The notes: a model not told the origin generated them from the sequence alone. Positions 38,574 to 47,253 are shown, counted from the first letter of the stretch. The stretch: 64,000 bases of DNA from Candidatus Symbiobacter mobilis CR (GCF_000477435.1 NC_022576.1:744001-808000); one strand, 5' to 3'. A program made the numbers and translations.

Positions 38574-40183
38574 CCGATACCAACCAAAAGCAACTGGGCA
38601 ACACCCTCTGGAGCATTGCCGACCAACTGCGCGGGGCCATGGATGCGGACGACTTCCGCGACTACATGCTGTCCTTCCTCTTCCTGCGCTATCTCTCCGA
38701 CAACTACGAGACGGCGGCGAAGAAGGAGCTGGGGCGGGATTACCCAGATGTGGGGGGCGACACCCGCAAGGTGCCGCTGGCGCTCTGGTATGCGAACAAC
38801 GTGGACGACATCCCGGCGTTCGAGAAGCAGATGCGCCGCAAGGTGCATTACGTCATCCAGCCCGCGCACCTCTGGAACAGCATCGCCAACCTAGCCCGCA
38901 CCCAGAACGGCGAGCTGCTGAACACACTGCAGGCGGGCTTCAAATACATCGAGACGGAGTCTTTTGAGAGCACCTTCCAGGGCTTGTTCTCCGAGATTGA
39001 TCTGAGTTCCCCCAAGCTGGGCAAGACCTATCCCGATCGGAATGCCAAGCTCTGCACCATCATCCAGAAGATCGCCGAAGGGCTGGCGGAGTTTTCCACG
39101 GACATTGACGCGCTGGGCGATGCCTATGAATACTTGATCGGCCAGTTTGCCGCCGGGTCCGGCAAGAAGGCGGGCGAGTTCTACACCCCGCAGCAGATTT
39201 CCGACATCCTCTCCGCCATCGTCACGTTGGACAGCCAGGAACCGAAAACCGGCACCAAGAAGCGGCTGGAAAGCGTGCTGGACTTCGCCTGCGGCTCCGG
39301 CTCCCTGCTGCTCAACGTCCGCAAGAAGGTGAACAAGGCGGGCGGCACCATCGGAAAAATCTTCGGCCAGGAAAAGAACATCACCACCTACAACCTCGCG
39401 CGCATGAACATGCTGCTGCACGGGGTGAAGGACACGGAGTTCGACATCTTCCACGGCGACACCCTGCTCAACGAGTGGGACATGATGCGGGAGCAGAACC
39501 CCGCCAGAAAGCCGAGCTTCGACGCCATCGTCGCCAATCCGCCCTTCAGCTACCGCTGGGAACCTACCGACGCGCTTGCCGACGACGTGCGCTTCAAAAG
39601 CCACGGCCTCGCTCCCAAGTCCGCCGCCGACTTCGCCTTCCTGCTGCACGGCTTCCACTTCCTCAAGGACGAAGGCGTGATGGCAATCATCCTGCCCCAC
39701 GGCGTGCTCTTCCGTGGCGGTGCCGAGGAACGCATCCGCACCAAGCTACTCAAGGACGGCCACATCGACACTGTCATCGGCCTGCCCGCGAACCTTTTCT
39801 ACTCCACCGGCATTCCCGTCTGCATCCTCGTGCTGAAGAAGTGCAAAAAGCCCGACGACGTGCTCTTCATCAACGCCGCTGAGCACTTCGTGAAAGGCAA
39901 ACGCCAAAACCAACTGAGCGAGGAGCACATTGCCACGATCATCAGCACCTACCAATTCCGAAAGGAAGAGCCACGCTATTCCCGACGAGTGGAGATGGCT
40001 GAGATCGAGAAGAACGACTTCAACCTGAATATCTCACGTTACATCAGTACGGCGGTGGGCGAGGCAGAAGTCGATTTGCAGGCAATCAATACCGAGCTGG
40101 TCACCCTGGCACAGAATATCAAGGATGCACGGGACAAACACAATGTCTTCCTCAAAGAGCTGGGCCTGCCAGCCTTGCCGTAA
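38570..40183 (+). CDS. hsdM: Type I RM methyltransferase subunit
   Basis: 537 residues. Amino-terminal helical domain (NTLWSIADQLRGAMDADDF, FLFLRYLSDNY), then the SAM pocket: GEFYTPQQISDILSAIV, DFACGSGSLLLN, and the catalytic NPPF (Asn323 in AIVANPPFSYRW). It methylates adenine in the HsdS-specified site as M2S, and joins HsdR for cleavage. ATG 38570 overlaps the previous stop as ATGA; a longer frame from 38486 is open but not likely. Being last in the operon, after two extra genes, is unusual: hsdM more often precedes hsdS. Confidence 0.95.
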   Translation: MTDTNQKQLGNTLWSIADQLRGAMDADDFRDYMLSFLFLRYLSDNYETAAKKELGRDYPDVGGDTRKVPLALWYANNVDDIPAFEKQMRRKVHYVIQPAHLWNSIANLARTQNGELLNTLQAGFKYIETESFESTFQGLFSEIDLSSPKLGKTYPDRNAKLCTIIQKIAEGLAEFSTDIDALGDAYEYLIGQFAAGSGKKAGEFYTPQQISDILSAIVTLDSQEPKTGTKKRLESVLDFACGSGSLLLNVRKKVNKAGGTIGKIFGQEKNITTYNLARMNMLLHGVKDTEFDIFHGDTLLNEWDMMREQNPARKPSFDAIVANPPFSYRWEPTDALADDVRFKSHGLAPKSAADFAFLLHGFHFLKDEGVMAIILPHGVLFRGGAEERIRTKLLKDGHIDTVIGLPANLFYSTGIPVCILVLKKCKKPDDVLFINAAEHFVKGKRQNQLSEEHIATIISTYQFRKEEPRYSRRVEMAEIEKNDFNLNISRYISTAVGEAEVDLQAINTELVTLAQNIKDARDKHNVFLKELGLPALP

Positions 40184-40185
40184 AC

Positions 40186-40340
40186 CTCAAAGCGCTTTTT
40201 GCTCTCGGGCTTCCTCCAGACTACTTCTCACGAAGTAGCCCTTGCCGTCGGCTAATGGTTACTATTGCTCACGTTGAGTCCAATCCGATTCTCCCACAAG
40301 GGACTTTCACCCTATACGTTCACGCCCATGCTGGGCGCAC
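40186..40340 (-). repeat. Group II intron 5' remnant
   Basis: On the minus strand this starts GTGCGCCCAGCATGGGCG and runs to about the hsdM stop codon. It holds domain I sequence that is missing in the 331-nt copy, including a CTACTTCGTGAGAAGTAG hairpin and the GGAAGCCCGAGAGCAAAA segment seen in many group II introns. No 3' domains are present. The left limit is uncertain. Confidence 0.65.
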
Positions 40341-40567
40341 ATCGTTGGCAGCCAAATCATCTGCAGGTAGTGGCTGACAGAAAAGTCGGATTTTTGATGC
40401 GTGTACCCGGTACTTTCAGGAAGTGATCCGGAACCTAGACCGGATTACAAATTTTTTTGCGGTCGAATTTTGACAAAAACCATGTATCCTGCTCCAAAAA
40501 TTGAATTATTGGTGAATGAAGGAAAAGCTATCCTCTGCAACCACTCATGCATCCCTTGAAAAAGACC
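40341..40567. other. Intergenic region left of the ISNCY-like transposase
   Basis: About 230 bp without a gene. AT-rich from 40445, it probably includes one end of the insertion sequence. No matching terminal inverted repeat was found by eye. Confidence 0.5.
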
Positions 40568-40592
40568 GTCGAGCGGCATCAAGCCGCTCGAC
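40568..40592 (-). terminator. Hairpin across the transposase stop codon
   Basis: Perfect 10-bp arms, GTCGAGCGGC and GCCGCTCGAC, with a 5-nt loop. The transposase stop TCA (complement) is in the loop region at 40579-40581. No clear T tract follows in the minus direction, so a terminator role is likely but not certain. Confidence 0.5.
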
Positions 40593-42084
40593 GAATGGAT
40601 GGTGGTGTCGTTCGCTCGGCATCAATCGATTGCTGACGAACCACCATGCCAATACGGTAAAAATTTCGTGCCAAGACTGACAATGAAACATAGCGTTTGA
40701 ATCCTTTTATTCCCTCATCGGGGCACATATCCAAACCAAAGTGTTCCAATCCATTGATCGCCGACTCTACAGCAGAATGTGCTTTCCGTAGTTTCACAAA
40801 TGTCTCGCTCGATTCTCGTTCTTGTTCCGCTTGAGAACAGCGCCCTTTCTTTGGTAAAGCAGCACAGTCTAATAATTTTGCCAATTTTTTCTGATTCTCT
40901 TGACTGTGGAATCCTTTGTCAAAACTCACGGCATTCAAAGTCGAGAATCGTTCTTTGGCAGCTTCAACCATTGGTACAGCAACTTCGTTATCTTCTTGCT
41001 TCTCCATAACGTGATGATGCAGAATGAAACGATGTTGATCTTCCAGAATACAAACCTTTACCCCCAATTCCACAGGCACACCAGCCTTGCCTTTGCTTAT
41101 CCACTCCGTATGCGGTTCAAACAGCGAGAATATCTTTTCCGAATGCGGAATGCGTTCCCCGTTGATCACCCTACGGCGAATCTGATCTGATAACTTTTCT
41201 GCATGCCCTATGAAGACCTGCAGCTTCGATAGCAACCCTTGCTCCTGTGCGCTGATCTGCGATGCAGCCAAGACGACTTCCTGCCTTGTTTGGGTGGCGC
41301 GCTCGAACAGCTCTTTGGCTTGCTTGAGATATTCCTCGCATGCTTCGTGGATGGCAGCTTCCTTTGCTGCACGTTTGGCTTCATTTTTTGAATGAGAGCG
41401 CCGAAGCCGCTGGATATGGCGATACTGCTTTTTGAATTGGCGATAAGAGTGTTCATGCTGACGCCAGCCAGACAATTTATGTTTCTCCGCTAACTTTGCA
41501 CTCCATGCAATGATCTTTTTTATAGCATCAAAAAGAAGATTCAAATCGGTTGGAAAATGTACATCTGTTTCAACGACAAAGGAATCACAACGACCGTGTA
41601 GAACGTCGTCCGGGCTTTTTTTTACTAGCGTATGGCCGGTTTTGACCACAACTTGATTGATTCGATCAAGAATCTCTGGGGTAAATAACCTCAAATTATC
41701 TTTCAGGGTTTGCACGTTGTATTTTGTCTCATCATACCAGTCAGTATGCCCGAGCATTTGTCGCAATGTCCGATGTTGATTCACCAGCTCTTCCAATCGG
41801 TCGTAATCGATATTCAGACCCAATCGAACCACACCGATGACAAGAATTTGCCACTGCGACATACCTGGGCGACCCATATGTGCTTTTACTTTTTCACCAG
41901 AAGGGAGTACCGGGAGAATTTCTGAGAGGATAGAGAAAACTTCTTTGCGTACGTCTGGTATTGTGTAGATGTACTGAAGTCCTAGCAGCAATTTTGGGAT
42001 ATCATCGCGAGAACGCAGATCAAGTTGAATGTTGGCGATAGGATCTTCGCCTAATTTCATCTGAGGATTTATGACAGAGCGCAT
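40579..42084 (-). CDS. ISNCY-like transposase
   Basis: 501 residues. Seen: a helical N-terminal region with GRPGMSQWQILVIGVVRLGL, then an RNase H-like fold with DSFVVETDVHFPTDLNLL as likely first Asp, a long insertion rich in Lys and Glu, and VSFDKGFHSQENQKK and HSAVESAINGLEHFG near the end, consistent with the DDE/D transposases of ISNCY (IS1202/ISDol1-like) elements. The frame is intact. Codon use is clearly AT-richer than flanking genes. The second start at 42060 (MKLGEDPIAN) is an alternative. The element ends were not identified. Confidence 0.8.
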   Translation of the reverse strand: MRSVINPQMKLGEDPIANIQLDLRSRDDIPKLLLGLQYIYTIPDVRKEVFSILSEILPVLPSGEKVKAHMGRPGMSQWQILVIGVVRLGLNIDYDRLEELVNQHRTLRQMLGHTDWYDETKYNVQTLKDNLRLFTPEILDRINQVVVKTGHTLVKKSPDDVLHGRCDSFVVETDVHFPTDLNLLFDAIKKIIAWSAKLAEKHKLSGWRQHEHSYRQFKKQYRHIQRLRRSHSKNEAKRAAKEAAIHEACEEYLKQAKELFERATQTRQEVVLAASQISAQEQGLLSKLQVFIGHAEKLSDQIRRRVINGERIPHSEKIFSLFEPHTEWISKGKAGVPVELGVKVCILEDQHRFILHHHVMEKQEDNEVAVPMVEAAKERFSTLNAVSFDKGFHSQENQKKLAKLLDCAALPKKGRCSQAEQERESSETFVKLRKAHSAVESAINGLEHFGLDMCPDEGIKGFKRYVSLSVLARNFYRIGMVVRQQSIDAERTTPPSIRRAA

Positions 42085-42415
42085 GTAGTTCCCAATTATT
42101 TTAATGAAGATTGAAGTAGGATGAAAATATTATATCAAAATTAAAAATTTTGTGTGTAATGCGACATCTTATGCATAATCTCATGAAAATCGCAGGAAAG
42201 CGGCTCAATCTTCACCCACCCAAACGTAGCGTACCCTGTTGATTTTGCATGGTTTTCTATTTTTCTGTCAGATACCAGGTAGTAAAGTAGAGGTTCTTCG
42301 TGAAAAAATTATCGAAGCCACCACAGGAGCACAAATCCGGTCACAGGCAATTCACGGCAGCAACTCGTAAGGCGATAGCTGTTCCGCAGAATGAAATCTA
42401 AAAGAGTCACGGAAT
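42085..42415. other. AT-rich intergenic region between transposase and brnT
   Basis: 330 bp without a gene, markedly AT-rich (TATATCAAAATTAAAAATTT near 42132-42151). It probably holds the right end of the ISNCY-like element and the brnT promoter. No safe boundary was seen. Confidence 0.5.
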
Positions 42416-42596
42416 ATGCATTTTGAATGGGATCCGAAAAAAGCTACAATGAATCGGCGTAAACATGGCGTTACCTTTGAAGAAGCGACGAGCGCGTTGC
42501 GCGATGTGTTTTCGGCCACTGCTCACGACCCTGACCATTCGGATGATGAGGAACGATTTGTAACCTTTGGTGTTTCCTCCCAAGGGCGATTACTTA

Positions 42597-43506
42597 GAGC
42601 CTATTTCGGTAGGCAATATGCCCTTAAAGTGATTAGGGCGCAAGTGAGGTGCAACATGGCGATATACGTTTCGGGAAGTTTTTCCCAACGAACCAGAATT
42701 CGGCGAAAGCGATTCATCCAGCTATGTGTACGTTCTACTACCCAGCGCCGTGCCTTGAAACCAGCTTCTTGCTTTATAGATTTAGCTTCTTCGCCTCTGG
42801 AACGAATGTGAGCCGTAAAGCCAAATTCTTTGACGATCTCTCTTACTTCATCAAAATCGTATCCTTTGTCCAAGCAGATGCCTTGTGGTTTTGTATCCGT
42901 CGGGTCTGGTCGTTTTGCTTTGATGTCTTCCAGCGTACTCCTGACCAACTTCATGTCGTGCCGATTCGCACCGTCGATGGCGACGGCAAGCGGTATGCCT
43001 GCACCATCAGTAAGCACACTGCGCTTGACACCTTGCTTGCCTCGATCTGTTGGGTTGGCCCCAGTTGTTTGCTGACCTGCTAGGGGTGCTTTGGTTAACG
43101 CTCCATCCATGGATGTCCATGCCCAATCGATGCCTTGGGATTTGTCGTATTCGACCAATTGTTGTATCCAAAGGGCTGAAAATACACCTGCTTTCGTCCA
43201 TTCGCGAAAGCGTCGATAGGCAGAACTACACGAGCAAATTCCTGTCATGTTTAAGGCGTTCCACTGGCAGCCAGTTCGCAATACGAAAAGAATTGCGTTC
43301 ATTGCGCTGCGATCAGATACACGCGGATTATGGCAACCCAGGGGATGTTTTTTGGGTTCAGGGAGCGATAATTTTATTATTCCCCAGAGTGCATCATGCA
43401 ATCTCCACCCATCATTATGAAATACCAAACCCATAATTTTCCTCATCTATGTTATTGCGACTGTGATGATGAACATTATATATCATTAGCCTACCGAAAT
43501 AGGCTC
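42597..43506 (-). mobile_element. IS5 family insertion sequence (IS427/IS1031-like group)
   Basis: 910 bp with perfect 18-bp terminal inverted repeats beginning GAGCCTATTTCGGTAGGC at 42597-42614 and 43489-43506. A TTA flanks both ends (42594-42596, 43507-43509), fitting the 3-bp TNA target duplication of this group. It carries one transposase gene on the minus strand, whose stop codon lies in the left repeat. It interrupts brnT. Confidence 0.92.
42601..43434 (-). CDS. IS5 family transposase
   Basis: About 277 residues in one frame. N-terminal HPLGCHNPRVSDRSAMNAIL, then AWTSMDGALTKAPL (first catalytic Asp region), GIPLAVAIDGANRHDMKL, GICLDKGYDFDEVREIV (second Asp), and RRWVVERTHSWMNRFRR with the catalytic Glu, the usual DDE pattern of IS5/IS427. 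ATG 43434 is chosen because GAGG lies 7 nt before it; the ATG four codons upstream overlaps that site. The frame is intact, so the element may still be mobile. Confidence 0.92.
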   Translation of the reverse strand: MGLVFHNDGWRLHDALWGIIKLSLPEPKKHPLGCHNPRVSDRSAMNAILFVLRTGCQWNALNMTGICSCSSAYRRFREWTKAGVFSALWIQQLVEYDKSQGIDWAWTSMDGALTKAPLAGQQTTGANPTDRGKQGVKRSVLTDGAGIPLAVAIDGANRHDMKLVRSTLEDIKAKRPDPTDTKPQGICLDKGYDFDEVREIVKEFGFTAHIRSRGEEAKSIKQEAGFKARRWVVERTHSWMNRFRRILVRWEKLPETYIAMLHLTCALITLRAYCLPK

Positions 43507-43587
43507 TTACTGTATCACATACCGACAGAGGCAATGCCATTCGTATCATATCGGCGCGGCTAGCCACAAATATTGAGAGGAAAATTT

Positions 43588-43815
43588 ATGAAGAAGGTTA
43601 AATCAGGCATGACAGACGAGCTTAGACCAGAATACAAGCGATCAGATTTCGGTGAAATCGTGCGTGGCAAGTACGCAAACCAGATTAAAGCCGAAACTAA
43701 TGTAGTGCTTCTTGATCCTGATATTGCTGAGGCTTTTCCTAATGATGAAGCGGTAAACAAAGCGCTTCGGTATTTGCTGGAAGTGGCGAAAACATCATCC
43801 AGCCTAATCGGGTAG
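43588..43815 (+). CDS. brnA: BrnA-like antitoxin, 3' end altered by intron remnant
   Basis: 75 residues. MKKVKSGMTDELRPEYKRSD and FGEIVRGKYANQI followed by VVLLDPDIAEAFPNDEAVN match BrnA antitoxins with ribbon-helix-helix DNA binding. The C-terminal EVAKTSSSLIG includes the last residues Ile-Gly read from the intron copy at 43807, so the natural end was replaced. A GAGAGGA precedes the ATG. It should still bind DNA and toxin, but its partner brnT is broken, leaving an orphan antitoxin. Confidence 0.85.
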   Translation: MKKVKSGMTDELRPEYKRSDFGEIVRGKYANQIKAETNVVLLDPDIAEAFPNDEAVNKALRYLLEVAKTSSSLIG

Positions 43816-44137
43816 GCAACGGCTTCTCACCGTCGCCCCCCACACCACCCACCGTGCGGGTCCGCAGTGGGCGGTGCTACAAGTCGGCTCGCTCGACAAA
43901 GTCTTTCACTTCATAACCATGTATCCCTGTGCCTTGCACCACAGGTCTTTCCCACGCAGCAAGCATTGTTCCAGTAACCAGACGTTGGATATGGCCTGAT
44001 TGATAACCGGGGTTCTGGACATCTGCCAGTAGCTCTTGCTACTGTCGGCTAGTGGTTACTATTGCTCACGTTGAGTCCAATCCGGTTCTCCCACAAGGGA
44101 CTTTCACCCTATACGTTCGCGCCCATGCTGGGCACAC
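43807..44137 (-). repeat. ORF-less group II intron copy
   Basis: 331 nt on the minus strand. 5' end GTGTGCCCAGCATGGGCGCG, then AGGGTGAAAGTCCCTTGTGG. The 3' part has the same domain V (CACCGCCCACTGCGGACC with its 3' strand) and domain VI as the 29008 copy, ending CTACCCGAT. The middle lacks the domain I segment found at 40186-40340. It truncates brnA on one side, and stops 24 bp before rmuC on the other. Confidence 0.75.
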
Positions 44138-44161
44138 ACAGGAAAAGGATGGAGAACAACG

Positions 44162-45754
44162 ATGACGATCGACATACTGTGGGCGCTAGGAATAGGCGCT
44201 GGAGTAAGCACCGGGCTGTGCGCAGTGCTCGTTGCACTGGGCTGGGCATGGTGGTCACGCAGCCACGCGGCCACGATGGAGGCCTTGCAGCGCATCGAAG
44301 CCTCGCTACTGCAAGGCGCTGCGCGAACGGAGGCGCAACTGGCCGCGCTGACCCAGCAACTGCACGCCGCTGCCCAATCTGCGGCTGCACAGCAGGAAGC
44401 GTTGCGCAAGGCCGTCGATGACCGGCTGGAGCACGCGGCCCAGGAATCGCGCCAAGGCAGAACGGAGCTGCATACATCCTTCCAGCACTTCGAGGGCCGG
44501 CAAGACGCAGGCCGTCGCGGGCTGGAGCAGCTTGTTGCGCAACGGCTGGACACGGTGCTGGAACAGGCCCAGGCGCTGCAAACCCAATTGCAGGATCGGC
44601 TATCCGCCCAAGCACAGTCGCAATTGCAGATGCAGGAAGCGCTCCAAGCCACGCTGCGCACGGTGCAAGAAGCCAGTAGCAGCGCGCTGCAACAGCAGTT
44701 TTTGGCGATGCAGCAGTCGTTTTCCCAGCAATGGACTGCACTGGCGCAAGGGGCACAGCACAGCGCAGAGCAATTGCGCGCCACCGTCAACGAACGCCTG
44801 GGAGCCATGCAGACCGACAACGCATCTAAGCTCGAAGCCATGCGCCAGATGGTCGACGAGAAGCTCCACGCCACGCTGGAACAACGCCTCGGCGCATCGT
44901 TCCAGCTTGTGAGCGAGCGGCTGGAGCAAGTGCAGCAAGGGCTGGGGGAAATGAAAACCCTCGCTGGTAGCGTGGGCGACCTCAAGCGCGTGATGACCAA
45001 CGTCAAAACCCGTGGCGTCTGGGGCGAAATGCAACTCGGCGCGATCCTCGAAGATGTGCTGACCCCGGAGCAATACGCCCGCAACGTCAAGCCCTGCCCG
45101 CGCAGCAACGAGATCGTCGAATTCGCGATCCGCCTGCCCGGTAAGCGCGAAGACCAGCCGGTGTGGCTGCCCGTCGATTCCAAGTACCCCGTCGAACACT
45201 ACCAGCGCCTGATGGACGCGCACGACGCTGCGGACAAAACGGCCATCGTGCAGGCCGCAGCGGGTTTCGAGGCATCGATCCGGCAAGAGGCCAAGCGCAT
45301 CGCCACCAAGTACCTCTGCCCCCCGCAGACCACGGACTTCGCGATCCTCTACCTGCCGAGCGAAAGCCTCTATGCCGAAGCCCTGCGCCGCCCAGGCTTG
45401 GTCGGCGCCATCCAGCACGAGCACCGCATCATCGTCGCAGGCCCGGCCAATTTGGCAGCGATGCTCAATAGCCTGCAACTGGGTTTTCGCACGCTGGCCA
45501 TTGAAAAGCGGTCTTCGGAAGTCTGGAACCTGCTGGCCGTGGTCAAAACCGAATTCGCCAAATTTGGCGATGTGATCGATGCAACCAAGCGCTCGATCGA
45601 CCAAGCCGCCAAGAAATTCGACGAAGTGGGCCAACGCACCCGCGCCATCCAGCGCAAGCTCAGCGGCGTGGCGGAATTGCCCCTGACGGTGGCAGACACG
45701 CTGGCAGTGCCTGCTGTGCCGGAAGTCTCTTCGGACAACGATGACTCGGTTTGA
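44162..45754 (+). CDS. rmuC: RmuC family protein
   Basis: 530 residues. An N-terminal TM helix, a coiled coil (about 35-265), then the RmuC nuclease-like core: GVWGEMQLGAILEDVLTPEQY, LPVDSKYPVEHYQRLMD, TTDFAILYLPSESLYAEALR, and EIIVAG-type strand HEHRIIVAGPANLAAML. The family is linked to control of DNA rearrangements and inversions. The C-terminus is hydrophilic. Its upstream DNA is the intron remnant, with an AGGAAAAGGATGG just ahead of ATG 44162. This is the first core gene on the right of the island. Confidence 0.93.
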   Translation: MTIDILWALGIGAGVSTGLCAVLVALGWAWWSRSHAATMEALQRIEASLLQGAARTEAQLAALTQQLHAAAQSAAAQQEALRKAVDDRLEHAAQESRQGRTELHTSFQHFEGRQDAGRRGLEQLVAQRLDTVLEQAQALQTQLQDRLSAQAQSQLQMQEALQATLRTVQEASSSALQQQFLAMQQSFSQQWTALAQGAQHSAEQLRATVNERLGAMQTDNASKLEAMRQMVDEKLHATLEQRLGASFQLVSERLEQVQQGLGEMKTLAGSVGDLKRVMTNVKTRGVWGEMQLGAILEDVLTPEQYARNVKPCPRSNEIVEFAIRLPGKREDQPVWLPVDSKYPVEHYQRLMDAHDAADKTAIVQAAAGFEASIRQEAKRIATKYLCPPQTTDFAILYLPSESLYAEALRRPGLVGAIQHEHRIIVAGPANLAAMLNSLQLGFRTLAIEKRSSEVWNLLAVVKTEFAKFGDVIDATKRSIDQAAKKFDEVGQRTRAIQRKLSGVAELPLTVADTLAVPAVPEVSSDNDDSV

Positions 45755-45831
45755 TGGCGGTACAGAGCAAGGAATTCATTGCTATGGAGAGCAACGATCC
45801 AGAACCGGCCTTCGTGGGCGGAAGTACGGCG

Positions 45832-46998
45832 CTATGCGGATGTATCGCGTAGCTTCTGATGGAATGACGAGTGAGGAGTAGCCTCTTCATGCGCCGATGC
45901 GGCTATGACGTAATGGCTCTTGCGAAACAAAAACCGTTTTTCAACCAAGTGCCACAAAGCAATTGCGCCACTCGTAGTAATGAGGATAACCGAAATCAAA
46001 AAGTACCATGGGCTGTCACGGAACCAGCCTGAATACAGCAACAACTGAATGATCGGAAAGTGCAAGATGTACATGCCGTAAGAAAAGTCACCGTACTTTC
46101 CAAAGTTTCCTACGTACAAGAACAGACCAAAATAAACAACCATCGTGGCAAGCGCAAATGGTTCCAAAATAGGTAACGGCAAATACCTATTTACTGCCAG
46201 CGTCAAAACTGCCGCAACCAGAAAATACCCGATTTTGCGTTCAAATAAAGGCAAAAAATAGTAAAGAAAAGCCCCAGACATAAAGTAAGAAAGCTGCCCT
46301 GGTAATTGGCGACCAAGTTCTACGTACATCCCCGAACCTGTGCGTTCGGCAACTACTGCCAACAATCCAGCATAGGCCACAGAGGAGACATAGGCGAGTA
46401 GCAGTATTGGAAAATGAGTAAATTTTCGAAACAAATAAACAAATAGGGGAACGGATAGGTAGAACATCACCTCAATCTTGAGCGTCCAGAGTGCTCCATT
46501 CACAACAGCCAATGTATGGGAATCGAAAACGCCTGGAAGTGCTGGCTGCAAGAAATTTAGGAATGTTAAGTTTGCAACAAGGTACTTGATCCAAGTAAAA
46601 GAAAAGTAGTCACTGGCATTCTTTGAGCTAACAGCGAATAAGCTGACTGCGCAGAGCATCACTACCGTAAAATAAGCTGGGTAGATGCGAAGAATGCGTT
46701 TTTTAGCGTAAGAGGCAATAGTTTTTGACCGCTCAAAGCTCATGAAGATCAGAAACCCACTGACGACAAAGAAAGCCTTCACCGCCACTGTCGAAGACAA
46801 AATACTGGCAACAATCTCTAGCTGCTGGAACCCAGAAAGCTCATAAGCGTGGACAAGCAAAACGGTGACTGCAAAGAGAAGTCGCAGTAAGTCAAAGTTG
46901 TTCTCTTTCAATCTGGGATTGCTTTGTGGGGACAAATCAAGCTCCTCATCGGGATAGGAAAAAGCCTCACGGCTCCTCCCTCCGACACCACCGGACAT
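45832..46998 (-). CDS. Acyltransferase 3 family membrane protein (OafA/YrhL-like)
   Basis: 388 residues with about 10 hydrophobic segments. The start NNFDLLRLLFAVTVLLVHAY has the conserved His of the acyltransferase-3 fold, followed by AVKAFFVVSGFLIFMSFERS and KRILRIYPAYFTVVML. These enzymes transfer acetyl or other acyl groups to sugars of lipopolysaccharide, capsule or peptidoglycan across the inner membrane. The first 30 residues are hydrophilic and may not all be translated. Base composition is lower in GC than its neighbours, suggesting transfer. The acceptor is unknown. Confidence 0.88.
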   Translation of the reverse strand: MSGGVGGRSREAFSYPDEELDLSPQSNPRLKENNFDLLRLLFAVTVLLVHAYELSGFQQLEIVASILSSTVAVKAFFVVSGFLIFMSFERSKTIASYAKKRILRIYPAYFTVVMLCAVSLFAVSSKNASDYFSFTWIKYLVANLTFLNFLQPALPGVFDSHTLAVVNGALWTLKIEVMFYLSVPLFVYLFRKFTHFPILLLAYVSSVAYAGLLAVVAERTGSGMYVELGRQLPGQLSYFMSGAFLYYFLPLFERKIGYFLVAAVLTLAVNRYLPLPILEPFALATMVVYFGLFLYVGNFGKYGDFSYGMYILHFPIIQLLLYSGWFRDSPWYFLISVILITTSGAIALWHLVEKRFLFRKSHYVIAASAHEEATPHSSFHQKLRDTSA

Positions 46999-47025
46999 CT
47001 ACTGTGACAAAGGGGGTGCTTGGAA

Positions 47026-47241
47026 CTACTTCGGCTCTGGCACAGCCTGTGATTCCCGCTTGTACTGCTCGTAGGAGGTGGATGCGCTGGACAGGCACCG
47101 GCTTCGTTCCTGTTGGTCAGCGATCTTGAGGCACTCGTTCCGCTGCCATGATTGACCAACCCCATAGAGTTGTTGGGATGTGCAACTGCCAAGTGCGACA
47201 GTGACCGGCAGGACAAGGATCGTGGCGAAAGTTTTTTTCAT
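47026..47241 (-). CDS. Small predicted lipoprotein
   Basis: 71 residues: KKTFATILVLPVTVALGSC signal with lipobox LGSC, then a polar, Cys-containing mature part with QRNECLKIADQQERSRCL, which might form one disulfide. No family was recognised. It is 12 bp downstream of the next gene on this strand and may be cotranscribed with it. Confidence 0.7.
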   Translation of the reverse strand: MKKTFATILVLPVTVALGSCTSQQLYGVGQSWQRNECLKIADQQERSRCLSSASTSYEQYKRESQAVPEPK

Positions 47242-47253
47242 CTGGTGCTCGTA

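Larger units (their letters stand above)
42416..43601 (+). pseudogene. brnT: BrnT-like toxin gene split by an IS5-type element
   Basis: The 5' part (42416-42596) encodes FEWDPKKATMNRRKHGVTF, the BrnT signature, through SSQGRLL. The reading frame is then broken by the insertion at 42597-43506. Removing the insertion and one copy of the TTA duplication rejoins ...RLL with TVSHTDRGNAIRIISARLAT and ends IYEEG-stop at 43601, a complete BrnT C-terminus. BrnT is a RelE-fold RNase. The repaired gene would end 14 nt into brnA, the normal BrnT/BrnA overlap. As it stands, translation runs into the IS and should not give active toxin. Confidence 0.88.

Noticed and set aside
40341..42415. Exact ends of the ISNCY-like element
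   Set aside because: AT-rich flanks and a weak AAAACCATG similarity were noted, but no convincing inverted repeats or target duplication could be set by eye.
28273..44137. Prophage or integrative element
   Set aside because: No integrase, capsid, tail or conjugation genes, and no tRNA attachment site were seen. The KilA-N gene alone is not enough.
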